64,000 nucleotides of DNA. Source: Chamaea fasciata (Eukaryota > Chordata > Aves > Passeriformes > Sylviidae). The notes below the pieces were generated by a model. It had not been told where the DNA came from. It made no database searches and worked only from the letters and a program-made list of their open reading frames with translations. The translations under genes and the position numbers were made by a program. Positions 25,840 to 36,700 of the stretch are shown here, piece after piece (positions within the stretch are counted from its first letter, which is position 1; each line of letters begins with the position of its first letter). The stretch lies in the NCBI GenBank assembly GCA_029207755.1, contig JARCOQ010000002.1:1798001-1862000 (forward strand), written 5' to 3'.

Positions 25840-26240
25840 TTGTGACAGGCATGATTTAATCTATTGTTTGCTAATCAACCTCATCTATGGCCATTCTGGA
25901 GCTCTCATAAATCCAAGAGTTATTGTTGGTCTTTTGGAGCAGAGCGCTTCCAGAATGTCTCACTTAATAATCACAAATTGCTCTTTTCTCCAGTCAAAGA
26001 GGTGAACATTTCACGATTGTTGGAGAGAACAGATTATGTCAGCTGGAGCCAACAGTGTGTGCTTTGTCTCACTGAATCCTGCTGGACCCCAAGCGGCCCT
26101 CCCAAACCTCCCTGCAATCTCCACGTTGGAAGCTGCTCCCTGGGAGCAGTGGATAATAATGTCATTCATGCAGTGCCCGATTCAGATTTAATCACTGGAA
26201 TGACTTACCCGCCAATTAAAGGGCAATGCTACTTCCGTGG
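25840..26240. promoter_or_regulatory. Possible conserved non-coding element
   Basis: The stretch is rich in transcription-factor-like cores: TGACAGG, TGATTTAAT, TTGTTTGC, CTAATCAA, TTAATAATCAC, then near 26158-26225 ATAATAATGTCATTCATGC, GATTTAATCAC and CAATTAAAGGG. It contains a 134-codon plus-strand ORF (25864-26268) with unremarkable composition and no clear start or splice context. The look is that of vertebrate developmental CNEs, but conservation cannot be assessed here. Confidence 0.22.
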
Positions 26241-26590
26241 GTTATTGTTCCTCCGATTTACAACCTAGCACCACAAAGCACCCCAAAAACCCCAAACCTA
26301 GCTCATCAGTATGCAATATTTAGGGCATTACTTCATCCCCGGCTTTATCTTCCGAATTAAGATGAATTCTCCATTTGATGAAGGAAGGGGTGAATCACTG
26401 TGGCCCTTTCAGAATGTGCACACTCAAAAGATCACGAAAATTCCGAATTTATACTGAGACAACATCTGGGGGCAAAGCTGTCATTTATAACATCTCAGAC
26501 TGCAACTCTGAAGCCCATAAAACTGACGCTTTTACAGATTGAAAAGAAAACTGCCGAAGAGAATGGATCAGCTTACGGAGTCCCCCTCAC

Positions 26591-26729
26591 TGGAGCTATT
26601 CCTGAACCCTCTGGACACAACCCTGGGCCCTGTGCTCTGGGATGACCCTGCCCGAACAGGGTGGTGTGACCAGGTGAACCGCTGTGGGCCCTTCCTAACT
26701 GAGCCATTTTAGGATTCTGGGATTCTCTC
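26591..26729 (+). mobile_element. CR1 LINE 3' tail
   Basis: Sense CR1: 'TGGAGCTATTCCTGAACCCT', 'CTGGACACAACCCTGGGCCC', GTGCTCTGGGATGACCCTGC, a decayed 'GTTGGACCAGATGA' zone, and the terminal CATTTTAGGATTCTGGGATT. Only the last 140 bp of the LINE remain, so no reverse transcriptase is encoded. Confidence 0.93.
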
Positions 26730-26765
26730 TCTGCCTCAGACAAACTGGGGCTGCCAGATTATAGA

Positions 26766-26865
26766 CTCACAGACAGAATGGATTAGGTTAGCAGGGACCT
26801 TAAAACCCTTTTTATTCCACCCCCCGCCATGGGGCATCCCAGGCACCTTCCACCATTCCAGGGGC
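26766..26865 (-). mobile_element. CR1 LINE 3' fragment, opposed to its neighbour
   Basis: The plus strand shows antisense CR1: CACAGACAGAATGGATTAGG, then a 'GGGACCTTAAAACCC' block, 'TATTCCACCCCCCGCCATGG' and 'CACCTTCCACCATTCC'. The 3' end is at the left, so this copy and the one at 26591-26729 meet 3' end to 3' end across about 36 bp. The right boundary fades near 26865. Confidence 0.9.
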
Positions 26866-28274
26866 ATCCCTAGTGTGAAACAGGGGCTGTTTTGTGCCTT
26901 GAACACAATGCTGGTTGCATGGAGGGATATCAAGACCAGGACTCAGCTCCTGAAATTGGACAGAGAAAGAGGTAGAGGGGTCATGAACCTTTTCTATCCA
27001 ACTATCCTGATCTGTTTTTCTTTATTAAACATAGAATAAGCGGGTTTCAGTGAAGCACCCCCAGTGATGAACAATTCTGCTTCAGATAAATGGCTCAAAT
27101 TACCCCTTTACATCAGTTGTAACATCAGAGCACAAAATCCAGCGGCAAAATCAAGGACAGAACACGATGACAGCAAACGACATGGAGGGGCAGGTCTTCT
27201 GCCAGACCACGTTTCCTTTAGCAATATGGCTTACTAAAAAAATTATCAATCTTCAGCACAGTTGCAGAACTGTGACAAGGAAGCAGAAGCACGAGGAAGC
27301 TGAAAAGCTCCTGGGTATTGTATTATAATTAAATGGCTACAAATTCCTCTGTCGGGAGTTAAAGATTAATCCAGCTGAATCTGCCAGATCCAAACCTGCA
27401 TTCTGTCTGCTAAAACAAGGCTGAGTTCTAACTCAGATAATTTAATCACACTTCTGGCGACTTACAAGACCCATGGACTGTCCACAAGCACAGAATACAT
27501 CTGGTTTGACATCCAAGTCCATTTTTCTACTGATCTGCGTGTTTTTAACAATAAAATATATATATTTCAGACAGAGAAAACACGATATGCAATAGGATTA
27601 TTAGTTATAAAGGGAGTTATTTGCAATCCCCTCAGTGTTACAGCCTGAAGATAACTCAGCGATGAGTCAAATGGTCTCCAGTGAAAATCAGGAACCAAAT
27701 GGCCGAAGAATTGGTTTTTCAGGGCTGGAAAAGATGACACATCTGAGAAGTGCTTCAAGGCCTGCACGGTGTGAATAACGTTTAACTCACAGCTGTTATG
27801 AAAGCAGCTGGACTGGGGACACATGGAGGCCTGGAGTCACCACCCTCTCCCCTTCTCATCGAAATTCTTTAACATCTGATGGATTTCATCACAATAAGCC
27901 CCTCAAGGCAGTGGCTTTGAATTAATCAAGCAAAAGCTGTGAGATATTTCTCAGTGGAGCCCAGTTGTACATTACCACCTATATCTTGATGGGTTTGAGG
28001 CATTACTGGAGCTCAGAAATTCCCATCACATTTCCACCCCAGACAGTTTGGGTCTGCAAACTGTTAGAAGAAAAAAAACTGTGCCCGTAATCTTATTTTA
28101 AGGAGATCCACCAACTTCTATGTCTCATCCTTCCATCACAACAGGAAAAAGTGGGGCAGCAGTTGTGTTCTATTTGTTAAATAAATATAAATCAGGCCAT
28201 TACACTGTGGAAACTGCAATACCTCAAATTCCCCCAAATACATAAAGGAATAAGTGGATGTGGGCCTGTTGTGG

Positions 28275-28311
28275 AATAATTATTATTATCATTATTATTA
28301 TTATTATTATT

Positions 28312-28342
<31 letters not shown>
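28275..28342. repeat. (ATT)n/(AAT)n trinucleotide repeat forming a perfect palindrome
   Basis: An ATT tract with one C interruption at 28290 switches phase into an AAT tract. From 28291 to 28338 the two halves are exact reverse complements: eight trinucleotides per arm, centred on TTAA at 28313-28316. This gives a 24-bp-arm palindrome with no spacer, able in principle to extrude as a cruciform. Confidence 0.95.
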
Positions 28343-29044
28343 GTGGGAAAGTCATATGCTGAATTATTAAGTTGTGGCTAAGAAACCCCATTGAAACAGC
28401 CAAGGTTTTTAGCTAATTTGCCTTGTTGCAAATATTTAAAAATACTCCTCATCCTCCTTCAGCTAGAACTGAGAAGATTTTCTGACTGTAGCTTTAGAAA
28501 AAAAAAGACCTTAATCGAATTGACACGGAAATCATTTATGAGATTTGTGTTTTACAATCAATGCTCCTTCACTTCATGCCATAAAAGTCTCTTCCCCACC
28601 TCCAGTTTTCAAATTGTGCAGAAGCTCCTCTTGTTTCACTATTCAGAGGAAGCTCTTGGCACTGGTCATGACACTACCACGTATTCTTTTGTTTTCACAT
28701 GTCCCAGGTGTTAGGACATTTTCAACATTTCTACTCAGGTAAGAAAAAACCTCATTTTTTGCTTATTTTTTAATCTAAGCGTTCTTTCGCTGACTATCTT
28801 GAATATTTTTCCCCCAGCTGTGTGAGACACTGTAGTACCAGCTACAAACAAACTCAGGGCGTAAACAGCATTGTCCCCTGCTCCAGGAGTTTTCTTGTTT
28901 CTCTGGAGTCAGCTTAGCAAATAAGGAGGAGAAAGCAGAGGAGCCCGGGAGCCACCTGCATTTATTTCGCTGGAAGGAGGGTTCTGAGAAAAGGGAAATG
29001 AGACTGGAAGTTCAAAAAGAAAAAGGAAGGGAGGAAATGTGAAA

Positions 29045-29130
29045 CATGCTCGGGCAATTAATTGTGGTTTCGGTGATTAATGAATCCTGAGTCTTGGACT
29101 TGCAATCCTAACGTATGCAATCACGTAATA
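29045..29130. promoter_or_regulatory. Possible conserved non-coding element
   Basis: CAATTAATTG (paired homeodomain-like) is followed at once by TGTGGTTT (a RUNX-like core), then GTGATTAATGAATCC and GCAATCACGTAAT. The density of recognisable cores suggests an enhancer. Composition-based inference only. Confidence 0.2.
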
Positions 29131-30043
29131 GATGTTCAAAAATAACACAGGGAAAGATCCTGTTTAGTTATGGGTTTGGGGGTTTTTTTAAGAGTATAAT
29201 ATTAAATAACCTAAACAGAGGATACTGATCAGAATACTGGCTCAGGTTAGTTTTACTACTTTCAGATCTGCGAGATTTTTGGTGCAGGTCAGGCAAAAAA
29301 AGAAGATTTAAAGTGTGTGATGGTGATGATACTGTGAGGAGCTCATATAACACATGTCATGATTTTGTACATTCGAATAAAAAATGCGTTCAGTTCGAAG
29401 GGCAAGTTTCACCTGAAAATATAAATTCTCACTTTTTATCTCTGTGAGATAAAGGCACTGCTTTCCCTCCCCCTGTTTTGCTGAACCACGGCAGCACTCA
29501 GTGTCACTCATCTTTTTTTAAAATGGAATTCCTTCAGTGACTCAATGGGATCCAACACACGCTTCCTTCCTTGCAATTCATCCTAAATTCAGGGTGAATA
29601 TCTCAAACGCTCCCAATACTCCCCTTCTCTCCTAAATATCCCCATTAATATTTTTAACCGTGACTCACAAGAAACACTGAAAGCTTGAGTAAGAAGTGCT
29701 GAATGAATTCCTCTTTCATTACAGGAACAAAGATAAGTACACGAGAGTACTTCCAAATATGTGAACATCGGGAAAAGAAGATTTATTTCCCCTTCAGCAA
29801 GAAGATTTTGGGACATACACTGAGTAAGGTTGCTGCTACATCAAGGCCTTTTCTTCAGAAGAGGAAATGATGCTTAAATTAACTCTGACTTAATGAACTT
29901 CCCTTCAGAATGACAAAATACACTTTGTCCAGCTCTTTGCCATGATTTTCATTGCTGCGTCAAGAAGAAAGGACTCGCTTATCAAAGCGCCAAGGACAGT
30001 GAATTTTTCATAAGCTCCATGGATAAACTGTCGTCCTTCTTAC

Positions 30044-30175
30044 AAAAATTTTCCAATTCTTCTGGTGATTTTCCAAAAAAAATTATGCAGCTCTTCAAAT
30101 AATTCTGCTGTTGAGATCTCTTTGGTTTTAAAACATTAGTATCCCACATTCTCAGTGCTTCTATTAAATCTTGTC
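30044..30175 (-). CDS. Exon-like segment C (unidentified, minus strand)
   Basis: A strong minus-strand acceptor (TTTTTGGTTCTTTCAG) opens a frame beginning QDLIEALRMWDTNVLKPKRS and continuing YLKSCIIFFGKSPEELENF, which is very protein-like. At 30043 there is a GTAAGA donor after TTTTT, giving a 132-nt exon (phase 1 in, phase 1 out). If the donor is not used, the frame runs on to a TGA ending at 29982. A 31-nt upstream stretch (30233-30263, QKEILYLGYG) has an acceptor and a phase-compatible donor, but the gap would be only 57 nt, unusually short for an intron. Family unknown. Confidence 0.33.
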
Positions 30176-30263
30176 CTGAAAGAACCAAAAATGTTTCGTT
30201 TTTCATATTCTTTCATGGCACTCACTCCTCACTGCCGTACCCAAGGTAGAGGATTTCTTTCTG

Positions 30264-33161
30264 CTGAAGACATTCAGCATTAATGAATTCAGTCTAAAGA
30301 TCATTAATATAGTTGTTGAAGAGTTTAAGTTCTAACGAGTGCCTTTTGGTAAGTTATGATTTTATAAATATATCGTTAGATTTACTTAGAAATATTAATT
30401 CTACAACGAAAAAGACTGAAAATCACCACCTTGGCCAAATCAGGAGGTAAAGGGGTAAACTGCAGAATAAATCAGAAAAAAAGACTGGATCCTGAGGTCA
30501 CTGTCAATGAAAGCTGAATTAAACCATTTTGACAGAGCTACAAAAATACAACTGGAAACCTGTTTGGACTCAGAAAACCTGGCTGAGGCGCTGAACAAAA
30601 AATGCTGGAAATTTCTACCGACAAAAATTAGAAGTTACGTGTTGACATCATTTTTCTGCTGGGAAATCAGACCAGACCATCCTACTCATAGGATAGATCA
30701 TATTCAGCACCAGAACTGCGTAGAAAAAGAATGATTTAAACAGAGGGCCTGAGAGGTCACATTCAAAATCACAATAATAAGATTTAGGAACAACAGCCCC
30801 CTTATTTCAGAGGAAAAATACTGCCAGAAACTCCAGCGTTAAGCAATGCTTTAAGACGAGATGTTTGTGAGTTTTCTGTACAAGTTCTGATGTTTCATTC
30901 AGCACAATTGCAAGACTTTCCATGTGGTTTTGGGGGAAAAAAAAAAAAAAAATGGGGTCATGGAAATTTCTGAGGATGGCTTCTGAGGTTTTGCAGAATT
31001 GCTGGTATCGGTCCCTTGTCCAAAAGGTTAAATCAGTGAAGTTGTGTTAAAGATGATTCACATCTTCAGAGAAAACACCGGACGGGCCAAAGTCATGCTT
31101 GGTGCAACTCCAGTGCATTTAATGGAGTTACATGAGGGATTGATTTTTGTTAATCTTGGATCAAACTGTTCGGCCCCATTAAATTTCAGCTTAAAAAAAT
31201 AATAAACTGAGAAGGATAACATGAGGGCTTGGAGCCTCGGGGCCCACAGGCCTCATTCCTCACGGACACCATGAGCTCATCTCCAAGGTTGGTTCACAGA
31301 TATTAAACAAACTGACTTCCACCTCCTCCCTTGGAAATGGCGCTGCCCTGGGACTCTCCTCTGTTTGCGGCTGTTTTCTCGGGGATGAAGGGCTGGAGGG
31401 GGCGGTCCCCACCGTGGGGAGGTGATCCAAAACAAACCTGGTTCCTTTGGGAAGGCGGCACGGTTAGCGCAGGAAGTGCTGGGATGGGACACGCGGAGTT
31501 CTGAGCGCTCTGGGGTACGCTGGGTGCCCGTCAGCTCCTTGGGCAGCATTCCATGCGAACAAACCTTCGCTCTGATGGCAACAGATGAGAAACCTCGGCT
31601 TCTCACCGCAGCGAACACTTTGAAAGTGGGCCATGAGAAATAGCTCACTCTCAGCCCTCAGGAAGCCACTTGATGTAAAATAAAGCTTTTCCTCCTGCAG
31701 CCACGCTCCCAGAAATCCACCCAGTGGGATCGATCAGTTCTGAGATGCTTCTCCCCAGGCTGGATGACAAAACCACTTGACGATGCTCTACAGCCCTGAT
31801 CAATACTGGCTACCTGAGGCCCAGCACCCCACACCCAAAGGGGGCTGGAACCCTGAGAACCCCGTCCAGGGAACTTCTCTTTCACTCTCACCAGGTGGAA
31901 ACCCCCCTCTCTTCAGAAATGGGAACATTCGGAGCTGACATCATTTTTTTGGTTCCCCTCCTCAGCCTCCACCTAAGGGTAGCAGATGTTCGAATGACGT
32001 GCTTCAATAATGAAAACTGGAAAGTTGAACACGTTTCTTTTTCTTCTTTTCAATCTAGACACCGAGAGGAGAAGTTTGAATATTGCTTTTATATATTTGC
32101 AGCAAAAAAAGGAGATAATGAGGGTGTTTTGTCCAGCAAACCACACTGCAGCCCTTCTTGTACCCTTGGATCAGCTCATTGCAGGACAAAACCAAAACAT
32201 TTGCAGCCTTTCGGGGTTTCTATGGGTTGCTTCCCTCATTGAAAAGTGCAGCAGGGACTTTTTAATCTTCGGGGTTTTTATTTTTCCCACCATTCAGAAG
32301 CCCACCCAGGCAGCATGTAATTCATCCAGACAGGAAATATTCCATTGTGTGGGCCAGAGCACTTGGAAATGATTCACTTGTACCTGAGTTCAAAGCTTCT
32401 GGCATAGATCTCTGGTACATTCTAGTGTGCAGTCATTCTTGCCTCAGACTTCTGTGTTCCATGCAAATCAGCTGCTTCAGCAAGGCTGATGAAAAAGTTC
32501 AGTGGCTTCAAGCTAGCCTGGATTTAAAAGTTCGTCTGGGATTTATGAAAAGGAAACAGAGAATAAATCTTCTCGGGGCGAAACCCTGCAGGAAAAGGCT
32601 GCATTTCATGCAACTGCTGGCCCAGAAGAGAGAGTTTCTTTTCCCCCTAGGCTGGAAAGTGATTTGAAGTCCAGTATCTTAACTCACCCCATCATGATGG
32701 GTACATAAGATCACTGCACTTTCCCAGCAATCTTTTTCCTGGTTTGTTCAGTGCTGCAGAGGGTGGCTGTTCTGCACAGGTGGAAGAAACAAGACAAACA
32801 CCACCTTCACTACAGCTCTTCTGTTCTCCTCTTACTGCACGCAACGAGGGCATCTGTGAGGATCCACATTATGCCTGGATACAAACTGGAAATTATTTTC
32901 CAAATGCATGGAATCATTGGAGATGAGACTCTGTCTCTCCTCTCGCCTGATGTATTTTAAATCATGTTCAAAAAAAAAAAACCATCCCTTGGAAGTGAAA
33001 TGTAACAGAAAGGTAAGAACAGTAAAGAGCAAAAATCTGCATCCCTCAGTGACCCAGAACTTCTAATATTACAATTCTCCAAGAAGAAGGCAGCAAAGGC
33101 AAGACACTCAACCCCCAACTTCCCTCAGTTTTAGTGTTTTTCTGAATCACTGAACATATTA
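30264..33161. other. Unique DNA with a CpG-rich patch
   Basis: Holds an A run at 30937-30952 and the CpG-rich patch at 31340-31620, listed separately. Many overlapping 60-123-codon ORFs occur at 31277-32960 because of higher GC and chance. None has a recognisable product. Confidence 0.5.
31340..31620. promoter_or_regulatory. Small CpG island (possible promoter)
   Basis: This is the most CpG-dense stretch I noticed: about 17-18 CpG in some 280 bp, with GC clearly above the surroundings. Examples are ACGCGG, GGCGGCACGG, GAGCGCTC and CACCGTGGGG. CpG clusters mark promoters in birds. Minus-strand exon-like sequence lies about 1.1 kb downstream in that direction (30233-30175), so a leftward promoter is conceivable. 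No TATA box or clear first exon was identified. Confidence 0.35.
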
Positions 33162-33268
33162 TGAAGTGTTTGGACAGCACCCTCAGGCACAGGGTGGGAT
33201 TGTTGGGATGTCCTGTGCAGGGCCAGCAGGTGGATGATCCAACCCAGGATATTCTGCAATTCTGTGGA
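33162..33268 (+). mobile_element. CR1 LINE 3' tail
   Basis: Sense CR1 of the subfamily reading 'AAGTGTTTGGACAGCACCCT', CAGGCACAGGGTGGGATTGT, 'GTCCTGTGCAGGGCCAGCAG', then a shortened ATGATCC block and the terminal GGATATTCTGCAATTCTGTG. The usual 'TTGTGGGTCCCTTCC' portion is deleted. Confidence 0.9.
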
Positions 33269-33741
33269 TTCAGATGTAATTTTTCCAGCCCAATATATTA
33301 AGGAAAAGTCTACTGTCTTTGGCAAGCTCATCAGCACCAAAGTTGCTTAGCTCTTATCAACTTCCTGAGCTATGCAGTTCCCAGACCCACTTTCAGCAGC
33401 CTGAGCTGATGTCCCCCACAGAAGCACTCCAAATCTCTCCTTTTATCCATTCTAGGTAATTCCCAGCATTTCTTTAACAACTCCACAAATGTCAGTAGAA
33501 ACCCACTGGCAAAACAAGGTGCACACTCTGCAGGATTGACTCATTCCACGGCATGGACCAACCCTTCTCTCTGGATCACTGAAATTCCCTGAGTTCACAC
33601 TAGAGATCACCACCGGGGAGAAGACTACAACAAGGAAATGGTGCAGAACTGCAGCGCACAAACACGGAGCATCCTTTATCACTGATCCCAGCTTCCAGCA
33701 ATATCTTGCCAGGCAGTCTGAAAGGAGCTGAGGTCAAGCTG
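33269..33741. other. Unique spacer between two CR1 tails
   Basis: No gene is supported. The 76-codon minus-strand ORF at 33452-33682 has no resemblance that I recognise. Confidence 0.5.
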
Positions 33742-33926
33742 GAATCGGTTGCCCGGAGAAGCTGTGGCTGCCCCTGGATCCCTGGAAGTGCTCAAGGCCA
33801 GGTTGGACAGGGCTTGGAGCAACCTGGGATAGTGGGAGGTGTCCCTGTCTGTGGCAGGGGTTGGCACTGGGTGGGCTTCGAGGTCCCTTCCACCCCAAAC
33901 CATTCCCTGATAATTCTGTGATTCTC
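33742..33926 (+). mobile_element. CR1 LINE 3' tail
   Basis: A textbook sense CR1 3' end: TTGCCCGGAGAAGCTGTGGC, 'GGATCCCTGGAAGTGCTCAA', 'GGCCAGGTTGGACAGGGCTT', 'GGAGCAACCTGGGATAGTGG', 'GTCCCTTCCACCCC' and the terminal ATAATTCTGTGATTCT. It is a different subfamily from the copy at 33162-33268 on the same strand. Truncated, non-coding. Confidence 0.96.
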
Positions 33927-36579
33927 CGAATGATTCAGACTTGAATGCATAAATATGGATCAAACAACATCCTTGACAAACAGAGAGCCACGGGATCTCC
34001 CATTTCAAAATTACTCCTGCTACTGTGGGGAAATAAAAAAGCACAAACATCTTTTCCGTTGTTTCTTGGAAAAAACCCTACATGTGAGGATCAGCAACCC
34101 AGCTAACTCAAGTTTTCAAAACAGCTGGCCAACATTTTCAAGAAACACGTTCAGAAACCAAAATTGCTCGGACTAACAAGGAGCTCTTCATTGGAAAATA
34201 CCCTCCATACAGTGAGAAATGTTTGTTACCAGCTGGGGCCATGTAGGTCTGGAAGGAAAACACAGTGGGAAAATCTCTCACATTGACAGCTCCAGGCGCA
34301 CGAGCTGTCAAACACCCGCAGACTTTTCAATGGTCGGCTTCCTAAATCATTCCTCCTGCATCTGAACTCTACATCCTGATTTTGGAAGGTCACCTTCTCT
34401 TTTGCTTCCCAAATCTATTTTCCCCTCACTTTTTGCCACTGTGTAAAGAATGTGAAAATTCTGACCTACTCCTTTGGTGCGGTAGATTTGAACTCGTGCC
34501 CATTTAGTCACAGTGATTGTTTAGATACAACCAGGCAGAAAGGAGAAGCAGAAGTCGGAGGAGAGAAGAGGAAAAGCTAAGAGACAAAACCCAGCAATAT
34601 TTCTTTTTCAAAGAATTTCTCTAAGGAACGAGGCTGGGTCAGAGGGATCTTTATCAAGTTTCTGCCTCATCAGGCAACCTCTGGTATGCTTTTGATAAGT
34701 GAATATAAACTCTGGGATTTTTGCCAAGTGATCTGTAAAAGGGGAATCCTAATATTGATGGCCACTATTTCCTGTTAAAACATAAATAAATCAGCAGAAA
34801 TCCAGACCTAGTATTTAGGCTATAAATCTCACACCAGAAGCTGAAAACACAACCACTCGATGAGGAAAAGGAAAGTTTGGGAAGAAGGGAAGCACTTTCT
34901 CAAGGTCACAAGGACAGGAACAGCGAGATGCAGGGTTTGAGATGGGTCCCCATCCCCAGCCTGAGGATTTGCCGGGGCAGGAAGGAGGCCGCACATCTGC
35001 ACGACACAGCTGACAGAGCTCGAGGAAGAAAAAGGACTCAGGATTTCACCTCCAGGAGCCGGCATTCCAAACCTTCCCCACAACTGACTCCTTGAATGGC
35101 TAAAGCCACAGAGAAAAGGGTCTAAATTACTCCAATCTAAAGAAATGGTCAGAAACTCTCCTGCTCGCAGATGTTGTTCCATAAAAGTGTTTCATTGGTT
35201 CAGTGTTTGAACCAAAGGGAAAAAATCCATTTGGCTAAACTTGCTGAACATTATCAAGGGATTATAAACATCCTACTTTAAAATTATATGCCCAGCAGCG
35301 AGCTGGTAATTACAAATCAAGGCTTTTGTGCTGGTTGTGAAAACTATAATGTGGATAAATATGACCTCCCAAAATTCTGTCGGAAGGAAACATCAAGAGA
35401 GCATCACAAAAGCTTTTGCTGTCAGTTCTCACACACTGAGAATTTTCTTCTGTTCCATAGCAGCTGGCAAAGTAAACACGGATCTCATGTACGCTAAGTT
35501 AAAAGTCTGATAGGAAAGTAAAGTTCTTCCTTCTGTTTGGAAACGTCCAGTGGACTTTAGTGGAGGGGAGGAAATTCACTGTGTACTGAAACACAAAATG
35601 AATAACACCTTGTACAGACCTCATTTTCCATCCAAAATGAGAAAACTGGCAAGAGTATACCAAAAATCAGCTCATTTTGATGTAAAAACCCGTTTTATTC
35701 CTCTAATAAGCCTAATTATTTCTATTTTATCTATTACAGACTAAAGACATCTAAAATTACTGCAAAAGATCCACCTCAATATTTCCTTTCCGCATCCAGT
35801 TCCTCCTTTGGTTCATATCTGATGACAAGCAGACTGATGGGAAGGAGACAAACAAACACAAACGGTCTTTAAAACAGCCTGTTCTGATTATGGGTGTGCT
35901 TGTGACTAAGGCCCTTGACTGAAAACTCAAATTCCGGATCAGTTCTTGGCTCCTGCTTGGAACTGCACAGGTCACAGGATTTATCTCAGTTTCCTGAACT
36001 GGAAAATGGGGGTGGTTTTAATTTTATGGTGATTTTGTCACCGTAAGCTTCGCTTACAGTCGAAGGTATCACACACACACCTGGCCGAAAAGCATCGGCT
36101 CTCATCACCACGAGGAATGTGATTACTGTCAGCAATGTTTGTGTTCAGTTCTTAAGGAATTGTTCTCAAATTCCTGCAAGTCTTGTGCGGATTACGGACA
36201 TCCCATCTCTTGCGGAAACCTAAGCAAGCTGCTCATTTTGTGGCTTTTAATCAGACAGCAGGCAGCACCAACACATGGCAATAAGCTAAAGAATCAGAAT
36301 TCTTCTGGCAAGTATCTGAAATAACCCTGCACTGAGAAAAGAGACCCATTTGTGACCAGATGGCAAAGAAAAACAGGAGAAAGACATCCTGTAATGAGCA
36401 TTACCTCAGCAAAACCATCCTTATCTTCAGCAGAGAGGCAGCTGTGTTGTATATAACTGCAGGAGATCTCAGGGCTGAGCTCCAGCTCTGGGATTATTGA
36501 TGTTGGCCTGGGATGGGAAATACACTCCTAATAAGTGAAAGCTTCTGTGCTCTTCACAGATGCCTTCCTTCTTTTGAAA

Positions 36580-36700
36580 GCTGAGAGTTTGGAGTCATTG
36601 TCGGCCACTCAGGCCCACTTCATGCGCCGCACCGAACGCATTTAAGAGCTCTCACCGTGCTCTCAGACACCAACGTCATTCCAGAGAAATTAAAATCCAG
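36580..36700. promoter_or_regulatory. Possible conserved non-coding element
   Basis: Mixed-composition, non-repetitive text with several CpGs (TGCGCCGCACCGAACGCATT) beside TTTAAGAGCTCTCACCG and AACGTCATTCC (half CRE-like), then GAAATTAAAATCC. The pattern resembles constrained non-coding sequence. Weak, composition-only evidence. Confidence 0.15.

Larger units (their letters stand above)
26866..30043. other. Unique non-coding DNA
   Basis: Contains the AAT/ATT palindrome (28291-28338) and an enhancer-like stretch (29045-29130), both listed separately. A strong plus-strand donor-like site (CTCAG|GTAAGA at 28738) follows overlapping ORFs at 28391-28742, but no consistent exon could be drawn. Nothing else was recognised. 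Confidence 0.5.
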
